DNA of 64,000 bases, taken from NCBI GenBank assembly GCA_022264855.1, contig JABYQU010000033.1, positions 1-64,000 of the forward strand, read 5' to 3'. This DNA is from Lenzites betulinus. Lineage: Eukaryota; Basidiomycota; Agaricomycetes; Polyporales; Polyporaceae. Positions 35,193-46,593 of this stretch are shown in pieces (the first letter of the stretch is position 1; each line of letters begins with the position of its first letter). The notes beneath the pieces are model-generated. The model searched no databases. It was not told the DNA's origin and saw only the letters and a program-made list of their open reading frames with translations. Made by a program: the position numbers and the translations under genes.

Positions 35193-35280
35193 TCCTTCGA
35201 ACCGGGATCGAACCAGTGACCTTGGGATGTCGTGGGTTTCCAGTTACAGTCCCACGCTCTTCCAACTGAGCTATCGAAGG
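35193..35280 (-). tRNA. tRNA-Tyr (anticodon GTA) with 15-nt intron
   Basis: On the minus strand the acceptor stem CCTTCGA pairs perfectly with TCGAAGG. The D arm contains TAGCTCAGTTGG (A box) and the T arm GGTTCGATCCC (B box). The anticodon stem TGGGA/TCCCA encloses 22 nt; removing 15 nt (CTGGAAACCCACGAC) after position 37 leaves the loop CTGTAAA. Intron placement one base 3' of the anticodon is the canonical eukaryotic site. A TTTT run follows 6 nt downstream (pol III terminator). Confidence 0.95.
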
Positions 35281-35762
35281 CTTATACTCTGTCATTCCCA
35301 AGTAAGTATAGCCAGCTCGTACCTTTGCTCGATTCAATTCTCGCTCGTTTCATGAGTCGGTTATTGCCGAATATGTTTTGACTCTTCCTGTTCAACAGCA
35401 TTCCGCACCGGAGGTTCGAGGTTGTAATCCATGTTCGACATTTAGGAATGCAACAGAATACTCAGTTATATGCGAAGCTGCTTGGACATCGCTTAGCACT
35501 GGCAGGCGATCATCGATGCATCCGCAGATCGCTAGCCTTCCGCGCTCAGCTGGTAGGTTCGTCATTGACATGAGTTTCAGCCTAAAAAATTGCTAACGCT
35601 AGCAAACCAGACGCATCCTACAGGGGCAAGGTCGGCCGAAAGAGCCATCGATTGTGCCAGCATGCTCCGGACATGAAGCTTGAGTGACTAGCTGCGCAGT
35701 CACGTCTATCTAGCTGCGCAGAGGGGCAATATGGCGAACCATCGACAGCGTACCACACAGCG
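35281..35762. other. Intergenic, upstream of tRNA-Tyr
   Basis: No gene seen; moderate GC. Confidence 0.4.
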
Positions 35763-36134
35763 CACTCAATTCTGTTTTTTTATTCTCACTTTATTCACAC
35801 GCGCCTCGGCTAAGGGTGCGAGGCTGTTCTGCCTGTGGCGGAGAGCAGAACATGTAAACATACGTCTCCCTCACACATTCACTCCCTTTCTGCCTTGGAA
35901 CTTACCACACAGCTATAATTCAACTCTATAATGGGCCAGTTGAAATCTGAGAAGGATTCACTCTCATATGAAGTATGACGCCGGAGGTTTGTGCTGCGAA
36001 GCCAGCTTGCTGCTGTTTGCTCGTCCCCATCATCAATTAGTAAGCTTGAGCATATACGGAAGGTATGACCTTAACGAACGTCCTTAGCCGAGGCCCGTGT
36101 GAATAAAGTGAGAATAAAAAAACAGAATTGAGTG
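35763..36134. repeat. 372-bp element with 53-bp near-perfect terminal inverted repeats
   Basis: Left arm from 35763 (CACTCAATTCTG, seven T, ATTCTCACTTTATTC and on through CTCGGCTAAGG, to 35815) is repeated inverted at 36082-36134 with a single mismatch. The 266 bp between the arms has no coding frame. It looks like a MITE or hairpin relic. I found no convincing target-site duplication at the outer ends, so the transposon superfamily is open. Confidence 0.75.
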
Positions 36135-36433
36135 GCCTGACAAGGTCATTCCTTCGGCTAAGAGAACCCAAAAAGTGCGTGGACCGTTCTGAAGGAGCCG
36201 CGCTCGAGTCCTCGCTCCGATCAAGGAGATATGCGCGCCCCATGACAAAAAGCTGTCACCTCGCCCGCTGTTTGTGGCGCGCGCAGCATGCCGTCGGCGA
36301 CGGATCGTGTCTGCTCATGGCGATGTTTACGGGAAGTCCTTTCTGGTGCAACACTCGAGTGTCCATGACCTAATAAAAGGAACGATGAACTATCCGGGCT
36401 GTAATCATCATTGTACGTTTACCATCTTGAACC
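36135..36433. other. Promoter region of DUF6593 gene
   Basis: About 300 bp. An AT-rich TAATAAAAGG near 36370 may serve as TATA element, about 60 bp before the ATG. Confidence 0.35.
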
Positions 36434-37155
36434 ATGTCTGCCCCTGTCGCTCTTACTTTGACCCTTTCACCCGACAACCCCTCCAATACCGTGGTCCTCG
36501 ATCCCGATGGGAAGGAGCTCTACAACGTCTACACAGAACACGGCAAGGCTACTGTGACTCATGTTCAGAATGCGGACGAGAAGATCCTGGCGTCGCTCGA
36601 GTGGAGGGACGTCCTCCCGGACAAGGTGACTCTTATGAACAAGAGCCCGATGTCGATACGCGACTGGCTGCATACGAGCCTTGTTCCATTCTATCTGAAG
36701 GAGTCAGCTCTTTCCAATGACTTCCTCGAACATTGCTGACGATTATTTTAGCGATGTGACCTTCCGAGACGACTCCGGGCGGAAGTATAAGTGGCGGGGC
36801 AACGCCCCCGGTCGCGCCTTTGAGGTTAGCGCTGATTCAGTGCTCCTGCACGCATACTAATGCTACCAATAACCCCGTGCAGCTATTTGCCGAGGACGAC
36901 AGCTACAAGGAGCCCATCGCCCGTTTCGGTAAGTCCCGTACATATCGGGCTACCGGGACGAGCACCCCCGCCATGCTCCTTCTCACCGCCCGCGCCGTTG
37001 AAGTTCGCGACATCGTTGTCATATCGTTCCTCTTCCTCGAGAAGACTCGGCGGACGAACGAGACGGCATCGCAGAGCCGCGCGGACGTTCTCTGCACGCC
37101 AATGCTCTCCGCCATGACTGGATCGGACTATAACGTCCGGAATGGCGGGATATGA
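36434..37155 (+). CDS. DUF6593-family protein
   Basis: Exons 36434-36702, 36752-36824 and 36883-37155, phases 2 and 0, 204 residues. The conserved features of this Agaricomycete-specific family are visible: an N-terminal TLTLSPDNPSNTVVLDPDGK strand pair, EKILASLEWRDVLPDKVTL, then DVTFRDDSGRKYKWRGNAPG, ELFAEDDSYKEPIARFGK and the C-terminal helix VRDIVVISFLFLEKTRRTNE. The family has no experimentally defined role and is probably a small cytosolic lipocalin- or C2-like beta protein. The last ~30 residues after TRRTNE extend past the domain and may be recently gained. The gene sits alone beside a gene-poor block. Confidence 0.85.
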
Positions 37156-40100
37156 GGGACATACGCTTTACAGACGATTGATATGGATTCCAGTATGATA
37201 CTATGTATGATGTACCACGGGGATCTCGGCTTTTAGAACACATTAGAACACGTTGCTTGCGCATGGATGGCCGTGTTGCTGAGCGTCTAACGAATATCCA
37301 TATTCTCATTCATGTCGTGCATGCATGCTTGGTGACGTCTTGGAACACGAAGCTGGATATCCTAATAACCTCAAGAAATATTTCGATCACGTGCGCGACG
37401 CGACGCGTGTGAACGCGTAGTTCGTCGGTGGCGTTCACGATGTGGCGTCCGCGATGTGGCGTCGACCACGAACATAGCTACGACTACGTAATATGACCCT
37501 AATAGTAGAGTAGAAACATGTAGGGGTCAGTCTATGAGGTGCGATGGGGATAGAGGTTGATAAGAAGGGAGGAGGATCGCACCGATGGCGGTGGCGGCAG
37601 AGAGGCTGACGGAGGCGGTCCTTGCGACCGCAGCTATCCGGACAGAAATCAGGGACAGATATCCAGCAAGAAGAGCATACAAGCAATGAACAGAATGATC
37701 ATCGATGCTCAGAGAGGCGAACAATAGGTCAGCGTGGACAGGCGGGATCGAGATGGGGCTGACCGGAATGTCGCGGCGGCTAGTGTGAACCGCCGTGGGC
37801 CCGAGTATAAGAACACGCCCCTCCCCTCCGCATCTTGTCTCCTACCACCACGATCCATCCTGCCCTCCGACTATCGACGATGCGCCTCAGCCTCTGGGCT
37901 TGCGCTCCATGCGATCGCCGACGCGACCCCCCGGCCTCAGTGTACGCCACCGCTATCGCCACCGCCACCATGGTCCTCCTCTCACTCAGCCTGCTCAACG
38001 CCACCGCGCCTCGGACACATTGGCAAGGACGCACCCAAGATCGAGGCACTGGCGTCGCTCGCTAGTACGAACCTGACAAGACGGCGGATACGGGCAGATG
38101 CGGCGGACCACAGTGGTCATCATAGTACGTCTATCCGCCACTTCGTATGAGCGCCATGGGATCCGCGTTGAAGCGGTCCCACTGACCGCGGCCCTATAGC
38201 ACAAGCAACAAGATCGTCAGCGTTGATGGGGCCGCGTTGTATGACGTGACTTGGAACTAACCATGTCCGTCGGACGAACCCAGTGCGGTGAACCACAACA
38301 TCGGTGATCCATCATCCATCCTAAATCAAGATGAGCGCAAGCACGTCGACCCTGTGTCTTTCAACGCGGCCCCGAAACTGAAGTCCCTCGTCTAACGAGC
38401 CGACGGAACACGGACCATCCATACGCCATGGGATACCAAATCGGCGCCGCCGAGGGACTGGGTCGCACCGTCGAGGGACTAGGTCGCACCGTATTTGGGC
38501 CACATTGGGAACGAACGCCACAATGCATATACGCGCACGCGGTACATCCGCGAAGTCTTCAAAAGCCGGGTCGGGATCCCGGACCTACAAAAAATACGCT
38601 GGAACCGGAGGACGTCAAATCATTTAAAAAATACAACGACGGCCTACCTGTGATATTGTAACGCAACCATACTACCCCTATAATGGAACGGATAATATCC
38701 TCGCAATGCGGCAAGCATTCCACGTTGTATGACGCCACCATGTCCATATGGCGCACAAGATGGTATGCCGCATCGAAGGGGTCTGTATGGATCACCTGGC
38801 GTACGTCAGCAAGATTCGTACCATGAGGAGTGGCGGGCCACATCGGAATACTATGTGCTGTCATCCTTCGCGCCACAGGACAGACCGGGAAAATCACGTC
38901 AGTAGAAAATTCGTCTTGCCTCACCCCGCCGGGCGGTCTTCTTCCGGAACGTGAATCACCGCCTGTCCAGCCCATAGAACCGCCCTCAAAACAATCAGGG
39001 TCTGGGAGAAGACGTATATCATTGACCACAAACTTACCTCGGGATATCCGGTCACAGCACGGTCTTCTGGATATCATCGTGCTGTGAACCTCGAGCTCGG
39101 CATATTTGACATACCAAGGACCTAGAGGGCAATCAACTACACAGACACATACTATATTGCGGCATACCGCCAAGGCAATGGCGCATAGGAATATTCGAGG
39201 CCACGCGAAGCACGCTCGTCACTGTTTGGATAGAAGCAAGACCGTCAAGCGTCAGCATACAGACCATATCAAGCAGATGGATTATACACATACCTCATGA
39301 TAACGAGACACATGCATACACTGGGAAACAAGACCTACAATATGGGAAACAACACACATTATTCGATTCACTGCGTAAAGCAGAGAATGATCCGCGACCA
39401 TTGCCCTCGAGTAATCTCAAATAATAGGAATAGCCCCACAGATACATCGAATAGCTCGAGAATGACCAGAGTGTCGCTCAGAACAACGAGTTTAGGGTTA
39501 TCCCGAATAGCCGCCTGCATTTCCCACCGGTAATCTGAGATTACCTTTAGCGCTACCTCACGTATCCCAACGTATCCCGTGCATGAACGTTTCCTGGGTG
39601 TGCAACCGGGCGTGATCCTCTTATTTCTCTGAGTAACCTCATTGTGCCAAGTATCCTCTAGGGTTGCGTTCGTCAGGGAGTGCTTTCATCCGCCCCCAAG
39701 GAGTTCACAAGATGTATAAAGGCTCAGGCAATGTAGCGATCAAGTCCCAGTACGTGCCCACTTCGCCCCCGATGTCCAGCTGCCCTCATCCCCTGGTGGT
39801 ATACAAGCAAACCTACCTGCTACACCCACGCGTCCTTCTTGCGCTCTCTCCGCTTCCTCATGAGTCCACCGCACCTGCAGAACTGTTCACCGCCGCGCTT
39901 CTCGAGGCCGACTCTCTGGCCCCGATGATTTAGGCGAATGAGTGGATGCTTATATTGCTCATAGAAAAGCGACGCCCCGTCAGTTGTATATGAGTACAAA
40001 ACGTTCACGATCACCACTTATCTAGATCTAATTTGGGAGGGGGGGTTTTCCTGATGACGAAGTACTTCGCGCTCAAACTGCGACCAGCCACTCCCACTGC

Positions 40101-41369
40101 TCCCTGCTGCTTTGGAGTCATTATGTCTGATTGTCTACATGTTGTACCTGCTTTCCCAATTTATATATATATTGCTGCGAACACGCTATTGCGTGGGCGG
40201 CAGTCCGCTCAGTAATATAAGCGCTAAAAACGCCACCAAGGCCGAGATTGCTGCTAAAGTAAACCTGCGTGGTGCTTAACATTCCCCAAAGATGACCCGG
40301 CGGCTGCGTCGAATAGCCCACAGGTTTGACGCGGGATATTGTCCATTCCGCGCGGCATAGTACGAGGGTTCACGCGAGATTCCAAGACTATCCCCGAGGG
40401 ATTTTCCAAGTGCTCCTCGCCGGTCACCCGGCGGATACGGGACGTACTCACCCGGGGTTATTGGGTGGTGCAACGGGACGCATTTAGGAATGACCAGCGT
40501 GGAACATCTGGCATGACGCACGCTGATTATTCCACAAGCAATTCATGATATCCGCGGCAATAACACGCGTTGGCTTTTCTCCGGTTTACGCAGTGATTGC
40601 CCAGTGCCGACTTGGGCAAGCACTGTCAACGTGGACCACGCCGGTACATATATGACGTGGCAGGCGGTCGACAAGTCGCCCCGGGGAACGAAACCATCAA
40701 GCCAATGGCAAGAATGTCGATGGCGTGCATATGACCCATCGTTTAGTTTGGCAGCGGCGAAAATCGTAACAGTATCCCACCGGGTCCAAAAAAGATCATC
40801 AAAGCTGAGCACTCACGAAAATCAGTACATGGAAGCTGACGATTCAATTTGCAGGAACCTAAAGAGTACAGCTCAATAGGCCCACACGAAGAGAGCGTCA
40901 GGGAATCGAGGATGCTGCGGCTACGGAGATGAAGGCCAAAAGCAAGAGCATTGTGGCGCACCGCCACAGGTACTGGAATGACCTGCTCAAGTCCGTCCGA
41001 ATTCCAGCAACCCACTTTCCAATAAATCCTAGAAAATCGGATCCCTATGGTTGTAACACCCATTTCAACATGCGCAATCCAGCGGAGAAAGCTGAGGATG
41101 AGAGGCGGTGGTGGTGATGCGCTATGCAACGCGCACGAGCGACTAGGTAACTACACATGTACACAGGGCGGCCCCGCAGTTGGAGTACGACAGGCTACTG
41201 TTACAGACGAATAAACTATAGACGACAGCCCAAAGCAGCAGGCAAAACGAGGGTGCACTCTAGTAAACCAAGAAACTAAATAGGCGCGTCAGTCCGCCAG
41301 CGATGTATGGTAGGTAGAACAGCCTGTACCCCCTCAACTCTTTTCTCTCCGCAAGTCCCTTTCCCTCGA
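37156..41369. other. 4.2-kb gene-poor block
   Basis: GC is lower than in the flanking genes and stop codons are frequent in all frames. I see no splice-joinable protein. Items visible: a TATAAG box (~37806) with a C/T-rich leader before a 61-codon frame at 37880-38065; two tandem copies of a ~20-bp unit CGAGGGACT(G/A)GGTCGCACCGT at 38451-38491; a palindrome GGTAATCTGAGATTACC near 39530; and a 205-codon minus-strand open frame 38559-39173 of unknown nature. It could be a decayed mobile-element or gene relic, but no transposase or RT motif was found. Confidence 0.5.
38451..38491. repeat. Two-copy tandem repeat (~20 bp)
   Basis: CGAGGGACTGGGTCGCACCGT is followed directly by CGAGGGACTAGGTCGCACCGT, with one base different and one base shared at the junction. 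Confidence 0.85.
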
Positions 41370-43531
41370 TCACGATTCACCTACTGTCACGGCGCTCTGC
41401 GGGCTCTGTGCCGCTCCTGCGCTCTCCTTCTCTTGAATACGGCCCTCCCTCGCAAGCGCCGCATCCCGCTTCGCGCGCGCGGCCTCGCGCTCGACCTCCC
41501 ACCGTTCCAGCTCCGCACGGAGCTTCGCGACGCGCACCTCGTGCATCGGGTGCGTATCGCCCAGCAGGCGCCGCGGGAGCGCCAGCACGCCCGACATCAC
41601 GGAGGTTGATGCAGCCTCGGGCTCGGACCCGGCGGCGGCAGCGGTGGCCTCCGCGAGCGCGGGCGAGCATTCTGCTGTCTTCGGGCTGTCGCGCCGGGCC
41701 TCCCAGAAGCGGGCGGCGTCGCGCGGGTCGAAGCCGGCGTGGGCGAGAATCCTGTGGGGTTTCTGTGAGCGGACGGGGAGGGGGAAAGGAAGGGGGAGAC
41801 GGACCTTGCGGAGACGACGTCCGCTTCGACTTCTTGTTTCTGGCTGGTGCAGTATTCGGATAGCTGCGAAAATTCGCCAGCGCCGACTTTGCCTACCCCG
41901 GCGAGGGCATCGTTGATGAACGGACCAACTGAAGAGGGTTGCGGTCAGCAACACGCTGAAGATAAGGCTGAGGAATCACTAACAGAGCATAGTGACGGGG
42001 AAGAGGAATGCTCGGATAGCGTCCGTCACGATCGAGAGTACGCTGGGCCAAACGATAGAGCCCGACGACAGCGTCTCAATATGATGCGAAAGCACCAAAT
42101 GTGCGAGTTCGTGCGCCAGCAGCGTCGCCAGCTCCGCCGTCTGCTGCTCAGTCGGCGCCGGCCTGGGAGGCGGGCGTGGCCCCAGCCCAAATAGTTCCGC
42201 CAACCACGAGCGAGGCTCCGGCTCGGGCATCGGGCACTGATTTCGCGCAAGGACCTCGTCGAGGAAGCCCGAGAAGACGACGATGCCGCCGCCGCCGTCG
42301 GGCCCGAAGCCGTACGAGAACGCGTTGGACGCGTCCGGCTTGTCGATGACGAGCAGCGAGTACGGCGGGCCCGCGATGACGTGCGGCGCGGGGGGCACCG
42401 TGCGCGCACACGTCATCTCCGCGAAGCGGCGCAGGTACTCGGAGGCGCGCGGGCGCGGGCGCAGCGGGTACTCCGCGGGGGGCGGCAGGGGCACGTCGGT
42501 GGGCGCGCAGTCGACCCAGTGCTGGCAGAGCTCGGCCTCGCGCGCGAGGACGGGGATGGCGCCCTCGAGCCGGTGCAGCGTGTCGCGCACCCACTCGAGG
42601 CGCCAGTCGGAAGGGGGGATGATGCTGGGGGCGCCGTCGGCGGAGAGGATCTCGCCGACGGCGCGGTACCAGCCCGGGCCTGCGAGCTGCGCGGCGATGT
42701 CTTCTTCCTCCTCGGGGGAGAGCAGGATGATCCTCCACCTGCGGTGAAACAAGGTGTTCAGCATGCGTGCGCGGAGAAGCGTGGGGGGCGACCGCGGTTG
42801 GCTCGCTTACCTTCCCGTTAGTGGGGTGCGCTCCAGGCTCGCGATGATGGTGGCCCAGAAGATGATGATAGGGACGAAGATGAGGATATGGAAGAGGATC
42901 GTGGAATGCCGGATCTTGCGCAGTATGTCCTCCCGTTTTTCCATGAGGTGCGGGATCTTGTGCTCGTCGGCGATGCGGATGAGCTTCTTCGCGCGCATGT
43001 TCCCGAGGAGGATGAGGGGGACGAAGGTTAGGCCTATCCGGGCGGCCATGCGCGCTATCTCGAGTGCCGTCGACGTCTTGAGGTCAATGAAGCAGACAGG
43101 AGGTCAGTACGTGGGTCGCCGGTGCCACCTCGGACACATGGCGGCGGCATGCTCACTTTCAGCAGCCCAGCCAGTATGGGTATGGGACTCAAGTCGTTTC
43201 TTCGTGTCGCGTGGAACGCCCGCGTGCTACCAACCGCTAGTAACAGAGTAACTCCAGGTGCGGATTGACGGGTGGTGGGTCGACTTCCGGCTAGTCGTGG
43301 GGTATCGGAGCTTCGCTGGCCATGCCCAGAAAGGGAGCTCGTTCGAGCGGATCGACGTGAACTTGAAGCGGTAGAGACATCGGTGAAGAAGGATCGAGCA
43401 CAGTGAACAGGGGACGAGGTGGTTGCGGTGTGCGTGTTCGTTATCCTAGCCCACTGGGGCGAACGACGGGAGCCACCGAGGAGAGAGCGGGGAGGAGCGG
43501 GAGGAGTTGCGCGTAGTGCTAGACGCAACAT
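41370..43531 (-). CDS. OMA1: Mitochondrial M48-type metallopeptidase, OMA1-like
   Basis: Minus exons 43531-43157, 43076-42811, 42738-41984, 41928-41805 and 41751-41370, 633 residues. A ~125-residue Arg/Ser-rich N-terminus without acidic residues (MLRLALRATPPAPPRSLLGG onward) looks like a mitochondrial targeting sequence. Hydrophobic segments ARIGLTFVPLILLGN and STILFHILIFVPIIIFWATI follow. The catalytic site is LLAHELAHLVLSHH (HExxH, ~residue 430). The third zinc ligand is in QKQEVEADVVSARILAHAGF, and DTHPMHEVRVAKL matches the family end with the conserved H-P. OMA1 is the inner-membrane stress protease that cleaves OPA1/Mgm1-type substrates in animals and takes part in quality control in yeast. 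At 633 residues it is much longer than yeast Oma1 (~345), with extra sequence in the leader, in a Pro-rich stretch before the active site and after the last ligand. Confidence 0.85.
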
Positions 43532-43733
43532 AGCACATTGTTGTTGGCATGCAAGGAGGGCGGGGATATGAGGAGGAGAGGGCTGGCGGACCCGAGGGGC
43601 GGGAATTGGAAGGCATCGCTCGCCTGTGCGATCGCCGACTGACTCTGCCAGATAGACGCGCCATCTCCTGCTGTGCCCGGCATCCTCGCTTACCTCACCC
43701 TGCTCACCCTCCTCCGAACATCCCGCGGAGCGC
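43532..43733. other. Upstream region of OMA1-like gene
   Basis: About 200 bp between the start codon and the hAT-like insertion. Probably the promoter of the peptidase gene, now bounded by the transposon. Confidence 0.4.
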
Positions 43734-43741
43734 ACAATCAC

Positions 43742-44472
43742 AGGACCCCCGATTATAGTAGGGGAACCTACATCTCGACCACCCCGATTTTGGTCAAAAT
43801 GTCTGCGGGTTTGGGGCCATTTTTCGCTCGAAATGTCTGGAAAAAATCAAGGTTCGGCCCCCGAAGGGGGCCGTTTGTCCGGAAAACAAATCCGGGTTGG
43901 TACCAAGCTATATATGTCCGGAAAATGCGAACTAGGTTCGCCTAGGGCGAAATCTGCCCGAAAAATGCGCTCCAGTCACTGTAAAGCATTAAAGAAATCC
44001 CCACTGACCACCATAGTACTCAGCAGCGCTTTAAAAGTACAAACATGAGTCGAAATCCAGAAAGTTTCGATCTGTGAAGCTTGTAAGTAGCATTACTGCG
44101 CGGGCGCTATTGAGAATGTGCCTCAGATATTCAATCTCCGATAGTGCCATCATAAGCGGCTTGATATCAGCCCTTGTTGTGGTTTGAGTAAGCGATGCTA
44201 ACCCAACCGTACAAAATACTATGCAGTGTATAACAACCATTGATTGGGGCGCCTATGTGTTGGTAACCTCAGGAGCCTAGGTAGGCGGCTAATTTGTCCG
44301 GGTTTTGATGTAGGTTACCCCATCGCGGCCGCCGATTTGTCTGGCAATTGGAGGTGGGTTGGTACCCAATTTTGGCCTATTTTGTCTGGAAAAAATCTAG
44401 CATAGGGGGTCCTGGCGGACCCAATTTTGTCCGGATACTGATGTGAGTTCGCCTGCCATAATCGGGGGTCCT
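43742..44472. mobile_element. Non-autonomous hAT-like DNA transposon (731 bp)
   Basis: Flanked by an exact 8-bp direct repeat ACAATCAC (43734-43741 and 44473-44480), the target-site duplication size of the hAT superfamily. Terminal inverted repeats of ~33 bp: left AGGACCCCCGATTATAGTAG (43742 on), right reverse complement AGGACCCCCGATTATGGCAG (44472 back to 44440), 28 of 33 positions matching. The subterminal parts contain about nine copies of a TTTGTCCGG/TTTGTCTGG-type motif all on the plus strand, like transposase-binding repeats. No transposase frame, so it must be mobilised in trans. The intact duplication and clean ends suggest fairly recent insertion. Confidence 0.88.
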
Positions 44473-44480
44473 ACAATCAC

Positions 44481-45146
44481 CCACCGCCATCACTCGCGAG
44501 TCGCAACAACTTTTCAGCGTACACTGCTTATGGCTTGCACTTCACGGTCCATGGGCGCTTGTCGATTAGCCTTGTGTAAATATTTCTTTAAACTCAGTTA
44601 TACAGCCAGGCAGGGTACATCGAGTAGTGCCTAAACAGCCGCTCACGTAAGATAGGGATGAGGCACTGTCTGGACGTGCGACGGCGGAGCCGTTTCAATG
44701 CTCGAGAATGAGGTGGTGCCGTGTGGAATATAGCCAGTGATGTTCCTTGCTCGTCAGAGCAAGGCTCTCCTCCCTCACAGCCTGAGGATAAGATTTGTGC
44801 ATCATCCCTTATCTAACAAAATCCTAACCTTGGAAGCTTCAAATGAGCAAGGAAAGCTTAGGAAACGCGCCGCCGCAGGCGCCGTTCGACGTCGGACGTG
44901 CAGCTGATGAGAGAAAGGAGTAAGAACGAGAACAGGGGGGAAAGGTCCTATCATAACACAGAGGCATAGAGGGTGTATGGGGAGGGGTGGGTCCTTAAGC
45001 TTGGGTGAGGGAACCGCCCGCGAGGAGATCATAGGGTGCCAACGGACAAAGCGTGCGACGAAGGTCGGGCGGGTCGCGACAACTCTCTCGCATATTAGCG
45101 TACACTACACATCCAAGCATTCGTCGGTTTACCGCACCCGCGGGAT
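44481..45146. other. Intergenic, transposon to SVF1 3' end
   Basis: No gene seen. The right target duplication runs into CCACCGCCATCACTCGCGAG, the pre-insertion neighbour of 43733. Confidence 0.4.
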
Positions 45147-46593
45147 CTACGAGATAAACGTCGCCTCGTTGTACAGCTCCCCCTCCACCTCCACTGTATC
45201 GGACACACCCGGGATGATCCCTGCGGGGAGACTGACGTGAAGCGTCGACGGGTTCTGCCACTGCGATCCGATCATCGTCAGCGCGCACCCAATGAAGCCT
45301 TTGCGAGCGTAAACGCACCTGGTAGATGTACGGCTTCGTGCCCGCCACGTAGTTCACCATCGTCTTGATCACGTACGGGATCTCCGCGAGCACGTCCACC
45401 TTCTCGATGAGGCCCTTGTACGCGTCCGGCGTCCCCACGTCCACAGACAGGGTCGCGTCCAGCAGGCCCTGCGCATCAGGCAGGATAGACGGCGCAGCCC
45501 AGCGGAACGTCAGCTCTGTCGGTGCGTTGTACCCGGTCTCCGGGTCGTGCGCAGTCTTCGCGTGGATGGCGCGCGAGATCAGCCCGCTCGGCGCGTACTC
45601 CTCGTCGGGCCACTTGGTCTCCGCCGTCACCGCGGCAAGCTTGCCGCCGAGCACGAGCGCGCCCACGCTCACCGTGACGAACCCGGAGCCCGAGCCCTTG
45701 CGGCCATACGCGTCCGTCGTCGTGAAGTCCATCTGCACCGCATGCACGCCGCCGTGCTGCTCGCTGTGGAAGAGCGCAAAGTTCCACCGGGCGGCGGTCA
45801 GGTTCGGGCGCATGCCCTGGATCGCGTGCACGAACAGCCCCGGGCCCTTGGCCGCGATCGCCTGGCCCTTGTGCACGATCATGCCCGTCGCGACGGTGCG
45901 CGGCCAGAAGCGGTGGATCATGTACCCCTCCGCGTTCTTGGGGTCGGGCCCGTAGTACGAGTACCCGCCCTTCGGGCCCTTGCCGACCTTGAAGCCGGGG
46001 ACAGTCGCGGGACGCCCGATGTCGAGCGTAATCTGCAGATCGTCACCGAGGTTCGCGGTGAGAACGTACGACTCGGGCACGTCTGAGCCGGGCTTGGACT
46101 TGTGCGTGAGCGAGAACTGGTCCGCCTTGCTCGACCGCTTGTCGAGCCCGGGCGGGGGCGTCACGAAGTTGGAGACGTTCAGCGACTTCCACGTCCGCTC
46201 CTTCGTATTCGGGTTGTAGATCTTCGTCGTGAACTGGATTGTGGGATACCAGACGCTGGAGGGGAGGGGCGGCCGACGTCAGGGCGCGTAATAGTCCGAA
46301 TATGAAGATCACGACTTACCCGACCGACGAATGGATGACTTGACACATGATGGACGTCCCATCCTCGAGGAAGTGGTAGAACGTCTGCGTCTCGACCGCG
46401 AATCCGCCCGGGCACGCCCACTCTGTGTCCTTAGGCTCGAGCTCGCCAAAGAGCTCCTCGGGCTTGAACGCAGACGAGACGGGGAAGAAGTTGGGTGCGT
46501 GGGGGTCGACAGGGGGCGCAGTGCTATCAGGGGGTGAGGATGGCGACGCATGCCGGACGCAGGCGTCACTCACGAGAAAATGGAGGAGAACAT
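45147..46593 (-). CDS. SVF1: Survival factor SVF1 (oxidative-stress/ceramide transport protein)
   Basis: Minus exons 46593-46574 (20 nt), 46523-46320, 46255-45319 and 45260-45147, 424 residues. The tiny first exon gives MFSSIF, joining STAPPVDPHAPNFFPVSSAF in exon 2. Family landmarks: TEWACPGGFAVETQTFYHFL, QVIHSSVGVWYPTIQFT, FSLTHKSKPGSDVPESYVLT, YYGPDPKNAEGYMIHRFWPR, HSEQHGGVHAVQMDFTTTDA, VSVGALVLGGKLAAVTAETK, and the end STLHVSLPAGIIPGVSDTVE with NEATFIS. SVF1 proteins are two-lobed lipocalin-like proteins. In yeast they protect from oxidative and cold stress and help move ceramide from ER to Golgi. Length is close to the family. The short amphipathic N-terminal MFSSIF peptide is the part known in yeast to be acetylated and bind membrane. 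Confidence 0.95.

Noticed and set aside
35399..35430. Second possible tRNA (GGTTCGAGG-like B box)
   Set aside because: No complementary acceptor or anticodon stems around it.
37880..38065. Small secreted-protein gene behind a TATAAG box
   Set aside because: The 61-codon frame starts MRLSLWACAPCDRRRD, which is not a signal peptide, and no exon continuation gives a sensible protein.
43742..44472. Coding transposase inside the hAT-like element
   Set aside because: Longest frames are under 75 codons and show no hAT dimerisation motif.
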